Positions 46,600 through 55,611 of a stretch of DNA of 64,000 nucleotides are shown here, in pieces. Made by a program: the position numbers and the translations under genes. Position 1 is the stretch's first letter; every line of letters starts with the position of its first letter. Source of the DNA: Planococcus antarcticus DSM 14505 (lineage in GTDB: Bacteria > Bacillota > Bacilli > Bacillales_A > Planococcaceae); the NCBI RefSeq assembly GCF_001687565.2, contig NZ_CP016534.2:2980501-3044500 (forward strand), read 5' to 3'. The notes below the pieces were generated by a model. The model worked only from the letters and a program-made list of their open reading frames with translations, made no database searches and had not been told where the DNA came from.

Positions 46600-47967
46600 G
46601 TGAAAAAGTTTTCTGCTTCAACCTGGCTATTATTCTTGATTCCTTCTTTACTGGGAATCCTGCTGTTTCTGGTGCCAATTCCAACAGTAGATGAAGATGG
46701 GCAAACAGTTTGGATGGTAACTATAGCAGTACTTGCTAACCTGATGGCTGGAGCTATCGAATCCATCGTACCGTGGATCATGATGGGCATTTTAATTGTA
46801 GCCGCTCTGGGTTCATTAATCTTTATTACGAAGAAAGTCAACGAAACCGACTATGTTTCATTTATCGACAAGCTCTTTAATGTCAATCTGTTCTGGACCA
46901 TCGTCCGGATTCTTGGCGCAGTTTTCGCTGTCATGGTCTTGTTCCAAGTTGGTCCCGAACCTATCTGGAATGAAAACACTGGTGGACTTCTTCTAGCTGG
47001 AGACGGTTTACTGTCTTTCCTTTTCACGATCTTCCTTTTTGCAGGACTATTCCTGCCGCTCTTGATGAATTTTGGCTTATTGGAATTTTTCGGTACGATA
47101 ATGGTGAAAATCATGCGGCCACTTTTCCGTCTGCCTGGACGTTCATCTATTGATGCTTTGGCGTCGTGGGTTGGAGACGGTACCATTGGTGTCTTATTGA
47201 CAAGCAAACAATACGAAGCAAACAGATACACGCAGCGTGAAGCAGCAATAATTGGAACTACCTTCTCAGTGGTTTCAATCACGTTTGCGATCGTCGTCAT
47301 TCAGGAAATCGGTCTAGCCAACTACTTCCTTCCTTACTATGCTACTGTAATTTTGGCTGGAATCATCTTGGCATTGATCATGCCACGTATTTATCCGCTG
47401 ACAAATAAACCAACTACATTCATAGATGGTTCGCCGCAGGAATCTCAATCAGAGGATGTTCCGAAAGGCTATAATGTCGCTTCTCATGGCATTGAAAATG
47501 CCTTAACAAAAGCAAAAGACAATCGTTCAATCGCCAAGTTCTTCGAAGACGGTTTCAAGAATGTTTTGGATATGTGGATTGGTGTTGCACCGGTTGTCAT
47601 GGCATTTGGTACTGTAGCATTGATCTTAGCTGAATATACGCCTGTTTTCTCTATTTTAGGTACTCCCTTTGTCCCTTATTTGAATTTACTGGGTGTTCCA
47701 GAAGCAGCTGAAGCTGCACAATTAATGGTCGTTGGTTTCGCCGATATGTTCTTACCGGCTATCCTTGGTGCAGACATCGAGTCTGAAATGACGCGCTTTG
47801 TCGTAGCTACAATGTCCGTGACGCAATTGATTTATATGTCTGAAGTCGGTGGATTACTGCTTGGGTCCAAAATTCCCGTCAACATTCTGGATTTGATCAT
47901 CATTTTCCTTCTTCGCACAATTATCGCTTTGCCGATTGTTGTAGGCGTTGCACACTTATTATTCTAA
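46600..47967 (+). CDS. YjiH family membrane protein (nucleoside-recognition/GATE domain)
   Basis: 455 residues from GTG 46600, 7 bases after AAAAGGGGGA; upstream ATG codons in the frame lie in or near the promoter. About ten membrane helices. The middle has PLFRLPGRSSIDALASWVGDG, a gate-motif segment, and later ADMFLPAILGADIESEMTRFV. The family includes probable nucleoside or small-molecule transporters; the substrate is unknown. It is a single-gene unit with its own promoter and terminator. Confidence 0.82.
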   Translation: MKKFSASTWLLFLIPSLLGILLFLVPIPTVDEDGQTVWMVTIAVLANLMAGAIESIVPWIMMGILIVAALGSLIFITKKVNETDYVSFIDKLFNVNLFWTIVRILGAVFAVMVLFQVGPEPIWNENTGGLLLAGDGLLSFLFTIFLFAGLFLPLLMNFGLLEFFGTIMVKIMRPLFRLPGRSSIDALASWVGDGTIGVLLTSKQYEANRYTQREAAIIGTTFSVVSITFAIVVIQEIGLANYFLPYYATVILAGIILALIMPRIYPLTNKPTTFIDGSPQESQSEDVPKGYNVASHGIENALTKAKDNRSIAKFFEDGFKNVLDMWIGVAPVVMAFGTVALILAEYTPVFSILGTPFVPYLNLLGVPEAAEAAQLMVVGFADMFLPAILGADIESEMTRFVVATMSVTQLIYMSEVGGLLLGSKIPVNILDLIIIFLLRTIIALPIVVGVAHLLF

Positions 47968-47973
47968 TCAACT

Positions 47974-48007
47974 AAAATGCCATCCGCAGTCTGCGGATGG
48001 CATTTTT
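47974..48007. terminator. Bidirectional terminator, yjiH-type gene / tdh
   Basis: AAAATGCCATCCGCAG / CTGCGGATGGCATTTT, almost perfect, between convergent genes. Confidence 0.92.
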
Positions 48008-48036
48008 GGGTTCATATCTTTTTTAACGAAGTTCAG

Positions 48037-48981
48037 TCAAACTAGTTGAAGTTTTTTTTTTAATTTTTCCAGCATATCAAGAGTCATCGCATCCAAATCG
48101 TATGACGCTTTAAAGCCCCACTCACATTTAGCCGCTGATGCATCAATATTGTCCGGCCAGCTGTCTGCGATTTCCTGTCTTGCTGGATCAACCGCATAAG
48201 ACATTTTAAAATCCGGAATGTGTTTGCGAATAGATGCAGCGATTTGCTCAGGTTCAAAGCTCATAGCCGTTACGTTAAATGCATTTCGGTGAACCAGTTT
48301 GGCAGGATCTGCTTCCATCAAGTCGACGATGGCCTGCAATGCATCCGGCATATACATCATGTCCATGTAAGTGCCTTCTGCAATGTACGACGTGTAGCTT
48401 CCCTGTTCAATCGCTTGGTAATAGATGTCCACCGCATAGTCAGTTGTTCCGCCGCCCGGCTGCGCTACATTTGAAATCAACCCTGGGAAACGAACGCCGC
48501 GTGTATCAACACCAAACTTTGTATGATAATAGTCACACAGCAATTCGCCAGAGACTTTATTGACACCGTACATAGTGGTCGGACGTTGCAAAGTATCTTG
48601 TGGCGTGTTTTTCTTAGGTGTTGAAGGACCGAATGCCCCTATGGAACTCGGTGTGAAAAATTGCATGCCCAGCTCACGAGATGCTTCGAGCGCATTTACC
48701 AGACCGCCCATATTTAGGTTCCAGGCAAGAAGAGGTTTTTCTTCAGCAGTCGCCGACAGCAAAGCCGCCATGTGGATCATAGTATCTGCTCCAAAATTCT
48801 TTGCCAAATCGTGCATTCTCTGTGCATCTGTCACATCTAAAATTTCAAAAGGACCCGATTGATCGGCAGTCTGTCGGATATCTGTTGCTAATACATTGTC
48901 ATTGCCATAAATGCTGCGCATTTTCCCGACTAGCTCAGCCCCTATCTGTCCCAAAGCACCTGTAATCATAATTCGTTCCAT
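48037..48981 (-). CDS. tdh: L-threonine 3-dehydrogenase, SDR/epimerase type
   Basis: 314 residues from ATG 48981 after AAAGGAG. Extended SDR fold: [20 protein letters not shown] (NAD motif), [14 protein letters not shown], catalytic Tyr in [17 protein letters not shown], and [10 protein letters not shown]. This SDR type oxidises threonine to 2-amino-3-ketobutyrate, which Kbl (54330-55520, 5 kb away) cleaves to glycine and acetyl-CoA. A generic NAD-dependent epimerase is the alternative; the presence of Kbl favours threonine dehydrogenase. Confidence 0.82.
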   Translation of the reverse strand: MERIMITGALGQIGAELVGKMRSIYGNDNVLATDIRQTADQSGPFEILDVTDAQRMHDLAKNFGADTMIHMAALLSATAEEKPLLAWNLNMGGLVNALEASRELGMQFFTPSSIGAFGPSTPKKNTPQDTLQRPTTMYGVNKVSGELLCDYYHTKFGVDTRGVRFPGLISNVAQPGGGTTDYAVDIYYQAIEQGSYTSYIAEGTYMDMMYMPDALQAIVDLMEADPAKLVHRNAFNVTAMSFEPEQIAASIRKHIPDFKMSYAVDPARQEIADSWPDNIDASAAKCEWGFKASYDLDAMTLDMLEKLKKKLQLV

Positions 48982-49226
48982 TTTCAACACTCCTTTTCTC
49001 CAAAACATTTGTCCTGTGTAAAAACACAAAACGAAACTTACAAACCTTGTCAATTAAACCTTTACTATTAAGCTATTATAAGATGTTCTCTTTAAAAACA
49101 CAAATAATTTATTAAAAAAAGAATGCCCTGTCGCTTTTTTTCATTTCTATACTCGCTCCAGATGTGTATAGTATTGTGGTTTGCTCGAGAGGCAATCACG
49201 TAAAAAACTTTTTCCGTTCACTTCAT

Positions 49227-49255
49227 TTGAGACTGCTGTAAAGGCGTGCTATAAT
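49227..49255 (+). promoter_or_regulatory. Promoter of the tcyABC-like operon; 48982-49445 gap
   Basis: TTGAGA (49227-49232), 17 bp, TATAAT (49250-49255). The predicted start near 49262 leaves a leader of about 185 nt with no T-box, SAM or other riboswitch motif recognised and no terminator hairpin. The rest of the 464-bp gap, which should hold the tdh promoter on the other strand, shows nothing else firm. Confidence 0.75.
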
Positions 49256-49445
49256 AAATCAGCTTCTGGATTCTGTTGGACTGATGAACAAACATTCCTT
49301 TTTTTAACCTTTAAACCTACTATTCCAGTTGGTCAAAAAGGCTTTAGAATTTGCATTCATTATTTATAGAATGAAATTAAGGGATATGGACACTCATAAC
49401 GGAATCACGGAACACAAAATCATAGAAGAATAGAGGAGATTTTTT

Positions 49446-50270
49446 ATGAAGAAATATAGTTTAGCATTTTTATTTTTGGTGGTATTGCTAGTATTGGCAG
49501 CTTGCAGCGGATCTCCTGAAGAAGACCCAACAACAGATGATGCGGTGGAGAGCGGCGGATCTGAAGAAGATGTATTGGCTAAGGTTCAGGAAGAAGGAAC
49601 ATTGGTTATCGGTACAGAAGGAACATACCCTCCTTTCACTTTCCATGATGCTTCAGGAGAATTGACTGGCTTCGACGTTGAAATCGCACGTGAAGTTGCA
49701 GATCGTCTTGGTGTTGAAGCTGAGTTTCTCGAAACACAATGGGATGCCATGTTCGCAGGATTGGATGCCGGCCGTTTTGATATGGTTGCCAACCAAGTCG
49801 GCATTAATCCAGAACGTCAAGAAAGCTACGAATTTTCAGATCCATATATTACTTCGACTGCAGTCCTCGTAGTCGCTGAAGATAATAGTGAAATTAAAAG
49901 CTTTGAAGATTTAGAAGGTCAGTTGTCTGCACAGTCGCTGACAAGCAACTACGCTGAAACGGCAACTTCATTTGGCGCTGAGCTTGAAGGCGTCGAAGGG
50001 TTCAACCAGGCAATCGAATTATTAAATTCGGGCCGCGTCGATGCGACAGTTAATGATAATTTGACCGTTTTGGATTTTCTGAAAGAGCGTCCCGATGCGC
50101 AAGTAAAAGTTGTTGATAAGTCTGAAGATGCTGCACAAAGCGCTTTGCTGTTCAGACAAGGCAGCGGTGCAATTGTAGAAGAAGCTAATCAGGCTTTGGC
50201 TGACATGATTGAAGACGGCACATACGATGAAATTTCAGAAAAATGGTTTGGTGAAAATGTACTTGAATAG
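49446..50270 (+). CDS. tcyA: Cystine-type ABC substrate-binding lipoprotein (TcyA-like)
   Basis: 274 residues. Lipoprotein signal with lipobox LAAC (Cys20) and an acidic linker. Family 3 solute-binding fold. Segments [37 protein letters not shown] and [15 protein letters not shown] parallel B. subtilis TcyA closely, which binds L-cystine. RBS GAGGAG. It is the first gene of a three-gene importer; the binding specificity is inferred from these similarities. Confidence 0.85.
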   Translation: MKKYSLAFLFLVVLLVLAACSGSPEEDPTTDDAVESGGSEEDVLAKVQEEGTLVIGTEGTYPPFTFHDASGELTGFDVEIAREVADRLGVEAEFLETQWDAMFAGLDAGRFDMVANQVGINPERQESYEFSDPYITSTAVLVVAEDNSEIKSFEDLEGQLSAQSLTSNYAETATSFGAELEGVEGFNQAIELLNSGRVDATVNDNLTVLDFLKERPDAQVKVVDKSEDAAQSALLFRQGSGAIVEEANQALADMIEDGTYDEISEKWFGENVLE

Positions 50271-50958
50271 TATTTTCTCGAATCCGGTTAGAATGGAACG
50301 GCTTGTAGACATTGCACAATCCTCATTTCTTCCATTAATCGAGGCAACGATTCAATTCACTTTGCCTTTATCAATCATTTCTTTTATTTTCGGATTGATA
50401 CTGGCGATTTTGACAGCTTTAGCACGAATATCAACGGTTAAAACTTTCCAGATTATCGCACGAATTTACGTTTCTATTATTCGCGGAACGCCTTTATTGG
50501 TGCAGTTGTTCATCTTATTTTATGGATTGCCGACACTCGGTATCACGATCGATCCATTTCCAGCGGCAGTCATTGGCTTTTCACTGAACGTCGGAGCCTA
50601 TGCTTCTGAAGTGATTCGGGCAGCCATCCTGTCGATTCCGAAAGGCCAATGGGAGGCAGCCAATACAATCGGCATGTCCTACACTCAATCCTTGCGGCGC
50701 GTTATTTTACCACAGGCATCGCGTGTCTCTTTGCCGCCACTTTCGAATACGTTCATTAGCCTCATTAAAGATACGTCTCTTGCATCTCTAATCTTAGTTA
50801 CCGAGATGTTCCGAGTTGCCCAGCAAATTGCCGCGACCAATTACGAGTTTCTGCTGTTATATGGACAAGCGGCGTTGCTTTATTGGGTCATTTGCTTTGC
50901 CTTGTCATTGGTTCAAGGAAGACTCGAAAATCGCTTTGACCGCTACGTTTCCAGATAA
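50257..50958 (+). CDS. tcyB: Amino-acid ABC permease (TcyB-like)
   Basis: 233 residues from ATG 50257, overlapping the tcyA end by 14 bp; its Shine-Dalgarno is weak, so the start is less certain (a Met at 50293 is an alternative). Five membrane helices of the His/Glu/Gln/Cys permease family, with [20 protein letters not shown] and the EAA loop [20 protein letters not shown]. Confidence 0.85.
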   Translation: MYLNSIFSNPVRMERLVDIAQSSFLPLIEATIQFTLPLSIISFIFGLILAILTALARISTVKTFQIIARIYVSIIRGTPLLVQLFILFYGLPTLGITIDPFPAAVIGFSLNVGAYASEVIRAAILSIPKGQWEAANTIGMSYTQSLRRVILPQASRVSLPPLSNTFISLIKDTSLASLILVTEMFRVAQQIAATNYEFLLLYGQAALLYWVICFALSLVQGRLENRFDRYVSR

Positions 50959-50994
50959 TAAAAGCAGTTCACTGATTGCAGTAAGGAGCTTGAC

Positions 50995-51741
50995 ATGATT
51001 TCAATAAAAAATTTGCATAAAAAGTTCGGTGATCTTGAAGTATTGAAAGGCATTGACACAGATGTTCAAAAAGGACAGGCCATCGTAGTTATTGGCCCAT
51101 CCGGTTCCGGGAAAACGACGTTTCTGCGTTGCCTCAATACATTAGAGACTCCGACTTCAGGTTCGGTGACAATCGACGAACAAACTGTCGACTTCTCTAA
51201 ACCTTTGTCAAAAAAGCAGATTATGGCTTTTCGTAAACAATCAGCAATGGTTTTTCAACATTACAATCTATTTCCTCATATGACCGCTCTTGAAAACGTC
51301 ATGGAAGGTCCTATTACTGTCCAAAAACAAGATAAAAAGCTGGCTAGAAAAAAAGCCGAGCAGTTGCTGACAAAAGTTGGACTCGGCGAAAAAATGAGCG
51401 ACTACCCATTCCAGCTAAGTGGTGGTCAGCAGCAACGCGTCGGCATCGCCCGTGCGCTGGCACTTGAACCAAAAGTTATGTTGTTCGACGAACCGACATC
51501 CGCCCTCGATCCCGAGCTGGTCGGCGAAGTACTACAAGTCATGAAAGATTTAGCTGCTGAAGGCATGACGATGGTTGTGGTGACCCACGAAATGCGCTTT
51601 GCCAAAGGCGTCGCTGACGAAGTGCTGTTCATGGACGAAGGACGTATCGTCGAACGCGGCAAGCCTGAAGACATCTTCAACCACCCAACAGAAGAGCGGA
51701 CTAAGCGCTTTTTGAGTTTGATTCAGGATACTGATGTTTGA
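50995..51741 (+). CDS. tcyC: Amino-acid ABC ATPase (TcyC-like)
   Basis: 248 residues. Walker [10 protein letters not shown] (34-42), Q-loop [11 protein letters not shown], signature LSGGQQQR, Walker [13 protein letters not shown], and switch His in VVTHEM. RBS AAGGAG before ATG 50995. It drives import with TcyA and TcyB. Confidence 0.9.
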   Translation: MISIKNLHKKFGDLEVLKGIDTDVQKGQAIVVIGPSGSGKTTFLRCLNTLETPTSGSVTIDEQTVDFSKPLSKKQIMAFRKQSAMVFQHYNLFPHMTALENVMEGPITVQKQDKKLARKKAEQLLTKVGLGEKMSDYPFQLSGGQQQRVGIARALALEPKVMLFDEPTSALDPELVGEVLQVMKDLAAEGMTMVVVTHEMRFAKGVADEVLFMDEGRIVERGKPEDIFNHPTEERTKRFLSLIQDTDV

Positions 51742-51770
51742 GGACAACTTGAAACTAGGTAGAGATAGCC

Positions 51771-51807
51771 AAAAAACTCGCATCCCCATTCAGGGATGCG
51801 AGTTTTT
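51771..51807. terminator. Bidirectional terminator, tcyC / dipeptide epimerase
   Basis: AAAAACTCGCATCCC / GGGATGCGAGTTTTT with a 5-base loop, between convergent genes. Confidence 0.92.
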
Positions 51808-51813
51808 CTGTTT

Positions 51814-52926
51814 CTATTCAATTACACATGATTTCTCAGTTAGCTTGTCTAGTTGTGCTTGACTTACTTCTACACCTAGACCCGGTTTGCCGGATAATAA
51901 TACGTACGGATGTTGATAGTTCAGATCGCCAATTTCTTCACTAAAGAGCAATGGGCCCGTCAATTCAGTGCTTTCAATATTGATGCGTGACATCGCGACG
52001 TGATAGCCTGCTGCTGAGCCGACAGACGATTCGACCATAGAACCAATTTGACACAGCATGCCAGCGGATTCAGCAGCCTTGGCCATTTGCCCAGCATGGA
52101 AAATGCCGGCACTTTTCATTAGCTTAATGTTAATAACGTCTGCTGCTTGTAAACGAATGATTTCCAACAAGTCTTCCATCGATTGGATACTTTCGTCAGC
52201 CATGATTGGGACGGCCGTCTTCGACCGGACCTCTGCTAACCCGCGAATATCCCCCATACGGATTGGCTGTTCAATCCAAGCAATGTTCGCGCCCTCGAGT
52301 TGTTTAATCGCTGCGACTGCAATGCCTGGCGTTTTCCATCCTTGATTGACGTCTACACGGATTGGCGTATCTCTGCCGACTGCTTCACGAACGGCCAAAA
52401 TCCGATCGACGTCTTCTTGTGCTTGTCCTTTGCCTACTTTCAGTTTAAGAGAAGCATAACCCATTTCAACCGCTTTCTTCGCTTTTTCTGCCATGATTTT
52501 AGGCGCTTCGATGCTCAGTACTTTCGGGTAATCCAAGTGTTCGGTCGCTTGTCCGCCCAATAAATTGTAAACTGGCTGTCCCACTGCTTTTCCCATCAAG
52601 TCGTAACAAGCAATATCTACAGCGGCTTTTGCAGCTGAATTGCCTGTCATTAAAGCATTCATTTTCGAATGGATCGCTTCGATATCAAATGGGCTCATTC
52701 CAATAATGGCTGGCAGGAATCGTTCTTTTAAGACTTCAAATGCTGAAGTGAAATATTCGCCAGTTACATGTTCATCTGGAACGCCTTCCCCATAACCGGT
52801 CAGTCCGGTATCTGTTTCCAGTACAATAATTAATGCCGGCATGTCCGGATAGGTCGCATAGGAAATAATAAATGGTTCGCTTAGAGGAAATCTGACCGCA
52901 TGTAATGTCGCTTTTGTGATTTTCAT
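51814..52926 (-). CDS. Dipeptide epimerase (enolase superfamily, MLE subgroup)
   Basis: 370 residues. The N-terminal capping domain MKITKATLHAVRFPLSEPF is followed by the TIM barrel with the KxK acid/base pair in SLKLKVGKG, metal ligands in RVDVNQGW, WIEQP and ADES, and the second base Lys in NIKLMKSAG. Enzymes of this type epimerise L-Ala-D/L-Glu and similar dipeptides from murein turnover. Substrate specificity is not readable here. Divergent from an M20 amidohydrolase, which may act in the same peptide salvage. Confidence 0.82.
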   Translation of the reverse strand: MKITKATLHAVRFPLSEPFIISYATYPDMPALIIVLETDTGLTGYGEGVPDEHVTGEYFTSAFEVLKERFLPAIIGMSPFDIEAIHSKMNALMTGNSAAKAAVDIACYDLMGKAVGQPVYNLLGGQATEHLDYPKVLSIEAPKIMAEKAKKAVEMGYASLKLKVGKGQAQEDVDRILAVREAVGRDTPIRVDVNQGWKTPGIAVAAIKQLEGANIAWIEQPIRMGDIRGLAEVRSKTAVPIMADESIQSMEDLLEIIRLQAADVINIKLMKSAGIFHAGQMAKAAESAGMLCQIGSMVESSVGSAAGYHVAMSRINIESTELTGPLLFSEEIGDLNYQHPYVLLSGKPGLGVEVSQAQLDKLTEKSCVIE

Positions 52927-53025
52927 TTGAGAGCCTCCAATGGATTTAACTTACTGTATACTTATACTATAGTAAACTTTATAGATGATTGGTAATTTAT
53001 TTTACACTTAAAGGAGTTTTGGAAT

Positions 53026-54231
53026 ATGACAATTACTGAACAGGTCGATGCCTTGTTCGAAGAAATGGTGGAAATAAGAAGACATCTCCATATGAACCCA
53101 GAATTGTCGCATCAAGAAATCACGACTCCTGCTTTTATTGCAGATCAATTAGAAGAAATGGGCGTTGAAGTTCGCCGTGGGGTTGGCGGACGCGGGGTTG
53201 TTGGTACAATCCGTGGCGGCAATCCCGGCAAGACGATTGCGTTCCGTGCAGATTTCGATGCTTTGCCGATTGACGATCAAAAAGATGTACTCTATAAATC
53301 CACGGTCCCCGGCGTTATGCACGCTTGTGGACACGACGGCCATACCGCTGCGTTACTTGGTTTTGCTAAAGCAATGATCGCCATTCAAGACGAATTGCCT
53401 GGAACGATTGTGTTAATCCATCAATTTGGTGAGGAACTATCGCCGGGCGGTGCACGTGCAATGATTGAAGACGGTTGTCTAGAAGGTGTTGATGCCGTTT
53501 ACGGTGCTCACTTGCAAAGCAAAATGGAAAGTGGTCGCATTTATTTGCGAGACGGCTTTTTGCAGGCTTCTGAAGATGCCATCAAAATTATTGTCCACGG
53601 CTTTGGAACTCACGGTGCAGAACCTCATCAAGGGGTCGATCCGATTTTAGCAGCGAGTCATATCATGGTCGCACTTCAATCGATTGTCAGCCGCAATGCG
53701 GATCCATTGAAAGAACTGGTCGTCTCTATCGGTAAATTCCATGCCGGTGACGCCGATAACGTTATTTCAAGCAACGCTGTTCTGGAAGGCACCATCCGTG
53801 TATTTGATCCCGAACTTCGCATACTTGCAGGACAGCGTTTGCGGACGATTGTGGAAAATGTCGCCATCGCTATGGGCGCCACTGCCGAATTGATTATCGA
53901 AACGGGATATGACTCACTTTGGAATCACCTCGCCGAAACGGATATTGTTCGTGCCGCTGCGCGCGGCGTGCTGGGGGACGAAAATGTAGTGGAAATTGAT
54001 CCGGTTATGCCAGTTGAAGATTTCACTTATTATACGCAGACAAAACCGGGCGCTTATTTCTTCGTCGGCGCAAAAATGGATGACGAGAGCGTTGTTTACC
54101 CACATCATCATGAAAACTTCGATTTTAATGAAAACGCCATGCTGGTGACAGCAAAAGTCTTCGCTGCGATTTATTTTGAGGCGCAAGAAACGGTTATGGA
54201 CAGTATTTTAGTTGATTTGGATAGTATTTGA
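53026..54231 (+). CDS. M20 family amidohydrolase (N-acyl-amino-acid/hippurate hydrolase type)
   Basis: 401 residues. Metal site motifs: GVMHACGHDGHTAALLG, HQFGEELSPGGARAMI and the late HHHENFDFNENAM; a lid/dimerisation domain lies in the middle (about 185-300). The family hydrolyses N-acyl or N-carbamoyl amino acids. The last residues (MDSILVDLDSI) and the stop codon are encoded by the first two units of a tandem repeat array that continues past the gene, so the C-terminal tail looks added. Divergent from the dipeptide epimerase; RBS AAAGGAG. Confidence 0.88.
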   Translation: MTITEQVDALFEEMVEIRRHLHMNPELSHQEITTPAFIADQLEEMGVEVRRGVGGRGVVGTIRGGNPGKTIAFRADFDALPIDDQKDVLYKSTVPGVMHACGHDGHTAALLGFAKAMIAIQDELPGTIVLIHQFGEELSPGGARAMIEDGCLEGVDAVYGAHLQSKMESGRIYLRDGFLQASEDAIKIIVHGFGTHGAEPHQGVDPILAASHIMVALQSIVSRNADPLKELVVSIGKFHAGDADNVISSNAVLEGTIRVFDPELRILAGQRLRTIVENVAIAMGATAELIIETGYDSLWNHLAETDIVRAAARGVLGDENVVEIDPVMPVEDFTYYTQTKPGAYFFVGAKMDDESVVYPHHHENFDFNENAMLVTAKVFAAIYFEAQETVMDSILVDLDSI

Positions 54232-54281
54232 AAAGTTCGGACAGTATTTCGTCCAATCTCGACAGTATCTCCTATATTTGG
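54198..54281. repeat. Short-core array, GGACAGTATTT core, four units, overlapping the M20 stop codon
   Basis: Cores at 54198 (GGACAGTATTTT), 54219 (GGATAGTATTTG), 54239 (GGACAGTATTTC) and 54260 (CGACAGTATCTC), spaced 21, 20 and 21 bp with variable fillers. The first two are coding, the last two untranslated. The core resembles GGAAAGTAT of the 39805-39898 array read on its minus strand. Confidence 0.75.
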
Positions 54282-54285
54282 AAAT

Positions 54286-54323
54286 AAAAACACGCCGAGC
54301 TGCATGCAGCTCGGCGTGTTTTT
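54286..54323. terminator. Bidirectional terminator, M20 gene / kbl
   Basis: AACACGCCGAGCTGCA / TGCAGCTCGGCGTGTT, a perfect palindrome with A- and T-runs on its flanks, between convergent genes. Confidence 0.93.
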
Positions 54324-54329
54324 CGATTT

Positions 54330-55520
54330 TTAGTTGATAACGCCTAATTCTTTGCCGACTTTTTCGTAAGTAGCAATGGCTTCATCCAACATTTGTTTTG
54401 TGTGGGCAGCTGTTGGCATATTGCGTACGCGTCCAGTGCCTTTTGGAACGGTTGGGAAGACGATTGATTTTGCATACACGCCTTCTTCAAACAAACGCTT
54501 CGAGAATTGTTGTGTTAACTTCTCGTCACCGATGATGCAAGGTGTAATTGGTGTTTCTGAATGACCAATATTAAAGCCTAATGCATCTAGACCTTTTTTC
54601 AAGTAGTCGCCGTTATCCCATAATTTATCGTGCAATTCCGTAGAGTCGATAATCATTTGAACCGCTGCTGTGATTGCTGCTACGTCCCCTGGAGTTACTG
54701 CTGTTGAGAATAGGAATGGACGTGAGCGAACTTTCAACCAGTCGATCAAGTTTTTCTTACCGGCTACATAGCCGCCGACAACGCCAACCGCTTTAGACAA
54801 AGTTCCCATTTGCATATCGATTTCTTTTTCAAGACCGAAATGCTTAACGGTTCCTTTTCCTTTTCCAGTAACACCTGATCCGTGTGCATCGTCAACGTAC
54901 GTAATCAAATCAAATTCTTTCGCAATTTCGACGATTTCAGGAAGTTTGGCAATGTCGCCATCCATCGAAAATACGCCATCTGTGATGACCATGACTTTAT
55001 TGTACTGGCCAGACTCTGTCGCTTCTTTTGCTTTCATGTGCAGGTCTTCCATGTCTGAATGTTTGAAGGCGATAATTTTTGCTTTTGACAAGCGACAGCC
55101 ATCGATAATTGAGGCATGGTTTAACTGATCCGAAAGAATCGCATCGTTTTTATCCATAACCGCTGAAATTGCTGCCATGTTGCAGTTAAAACCAGATTGA
55201 TAGGAAATCGCTGCTTCTGTTCCTTTGAATTCAGCAAGCTTTTCTTCTAACTTCACGTGCAAATCAAGCGTTCCGTTGATCGTACGAACTGCGCCTGCGC
55301 CAACGCCGTATTTATCGATTGCGTCTTTTGCTACTTGTTTCAAATCTTCATTTGTGGCAAGACCTAAATAGTTATTTGAAGAAAGGTTGATCAAGTCTTT
55401 ACCGCGCACTTTGATGATCGCGCCGTTTGGTCCTTCAACCGGGTCAATTTCATTGTAAAGACCTTGCTCTTTTAATTCTGTTAAGTTCTCATCTAAAAAT
55501 GCATCTAATTTTTTTGACAA
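54330..55520 (-). CDS. kbl: Glycine C-acetyltransferase (2-amino-3-ketobutyrate CoA ligase)
   Basis: 396 residues, alpha-oxoamine synthase family, PLP-dependent. [46 protein letters not shown], and the PLP Lys in [16 protein letters not shown]. With the SDR threonine dehydrogenase (48037-48981) it turns threonine into glycine and acetyl-CoA. The two genes are separated by the tcy, epimerase and amidohydrolase genes rather than being adjacent. 8-amino-7-oxononanoate synthase is the main alternative, but the Kbl-like sequence and lack of bio genes argue against it. Confidence 0.9.
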   Translation of the reverse strand: MSKKLDAFLDENLTELKEQGLYNEIDPVEGPNGAIIKVRGKDLINLSSNNYLGLATNEDLKQVAKDAIDKYGVGAGAVRTINGTLDLHVKLEEKLAEFKGTEAAISYQSGFNCNMAAISAVMDKNDAILSDQLNHASIIDGCRLSKAKIIAFKHSDMEDLHMKAKEATESGQYNKVMVITDGVFSMDGDIAKLPEIVEIAKEFDLITYVDDAHGSGVTGKGKGTVKHFGLEKEIDMQMGTLSKAVGVVGGYVAGKKNLIDWLKVRSRPFLFSTAVTPGDVAAITAAVQMIIDSTELHDKLWDNGDYLKKGLDALGFNIGHSETPITPCIIGDEKLTQQFSKRLFEEGVYAKSIVFPTVPKGTGRVRNMPTAAHTKQMLDEAIATYEKVGKELGVIN

Positions 55521-55583
55521 TGTCCTCTTCCTTTCAAAACAAATTCTTTATCTATCTTAACATAGGGTCATTTTTTCCAAAAG

Positions 55584-55607
55584 AAAAAGCGGACCGAGGT
55601 CCGCTTT
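55584..55607 (-). terminator. Terminator after the secreted metalloprotease gene
   Basis: AAAGCGGAC / GTCCGCTTT stem with a short loop and TTTTTCTTTT on the minus strand. Confidence 0.85.
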
Positions 55608-55611
55608 GGGC

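Noticed and set aside
49262..49445. Riboswitch or T-box in the tcyA leader
   Set aside because: No specifier-loop or T-box motif, no SAM-box motif and no terminator hairpin in the 185-nt leader.
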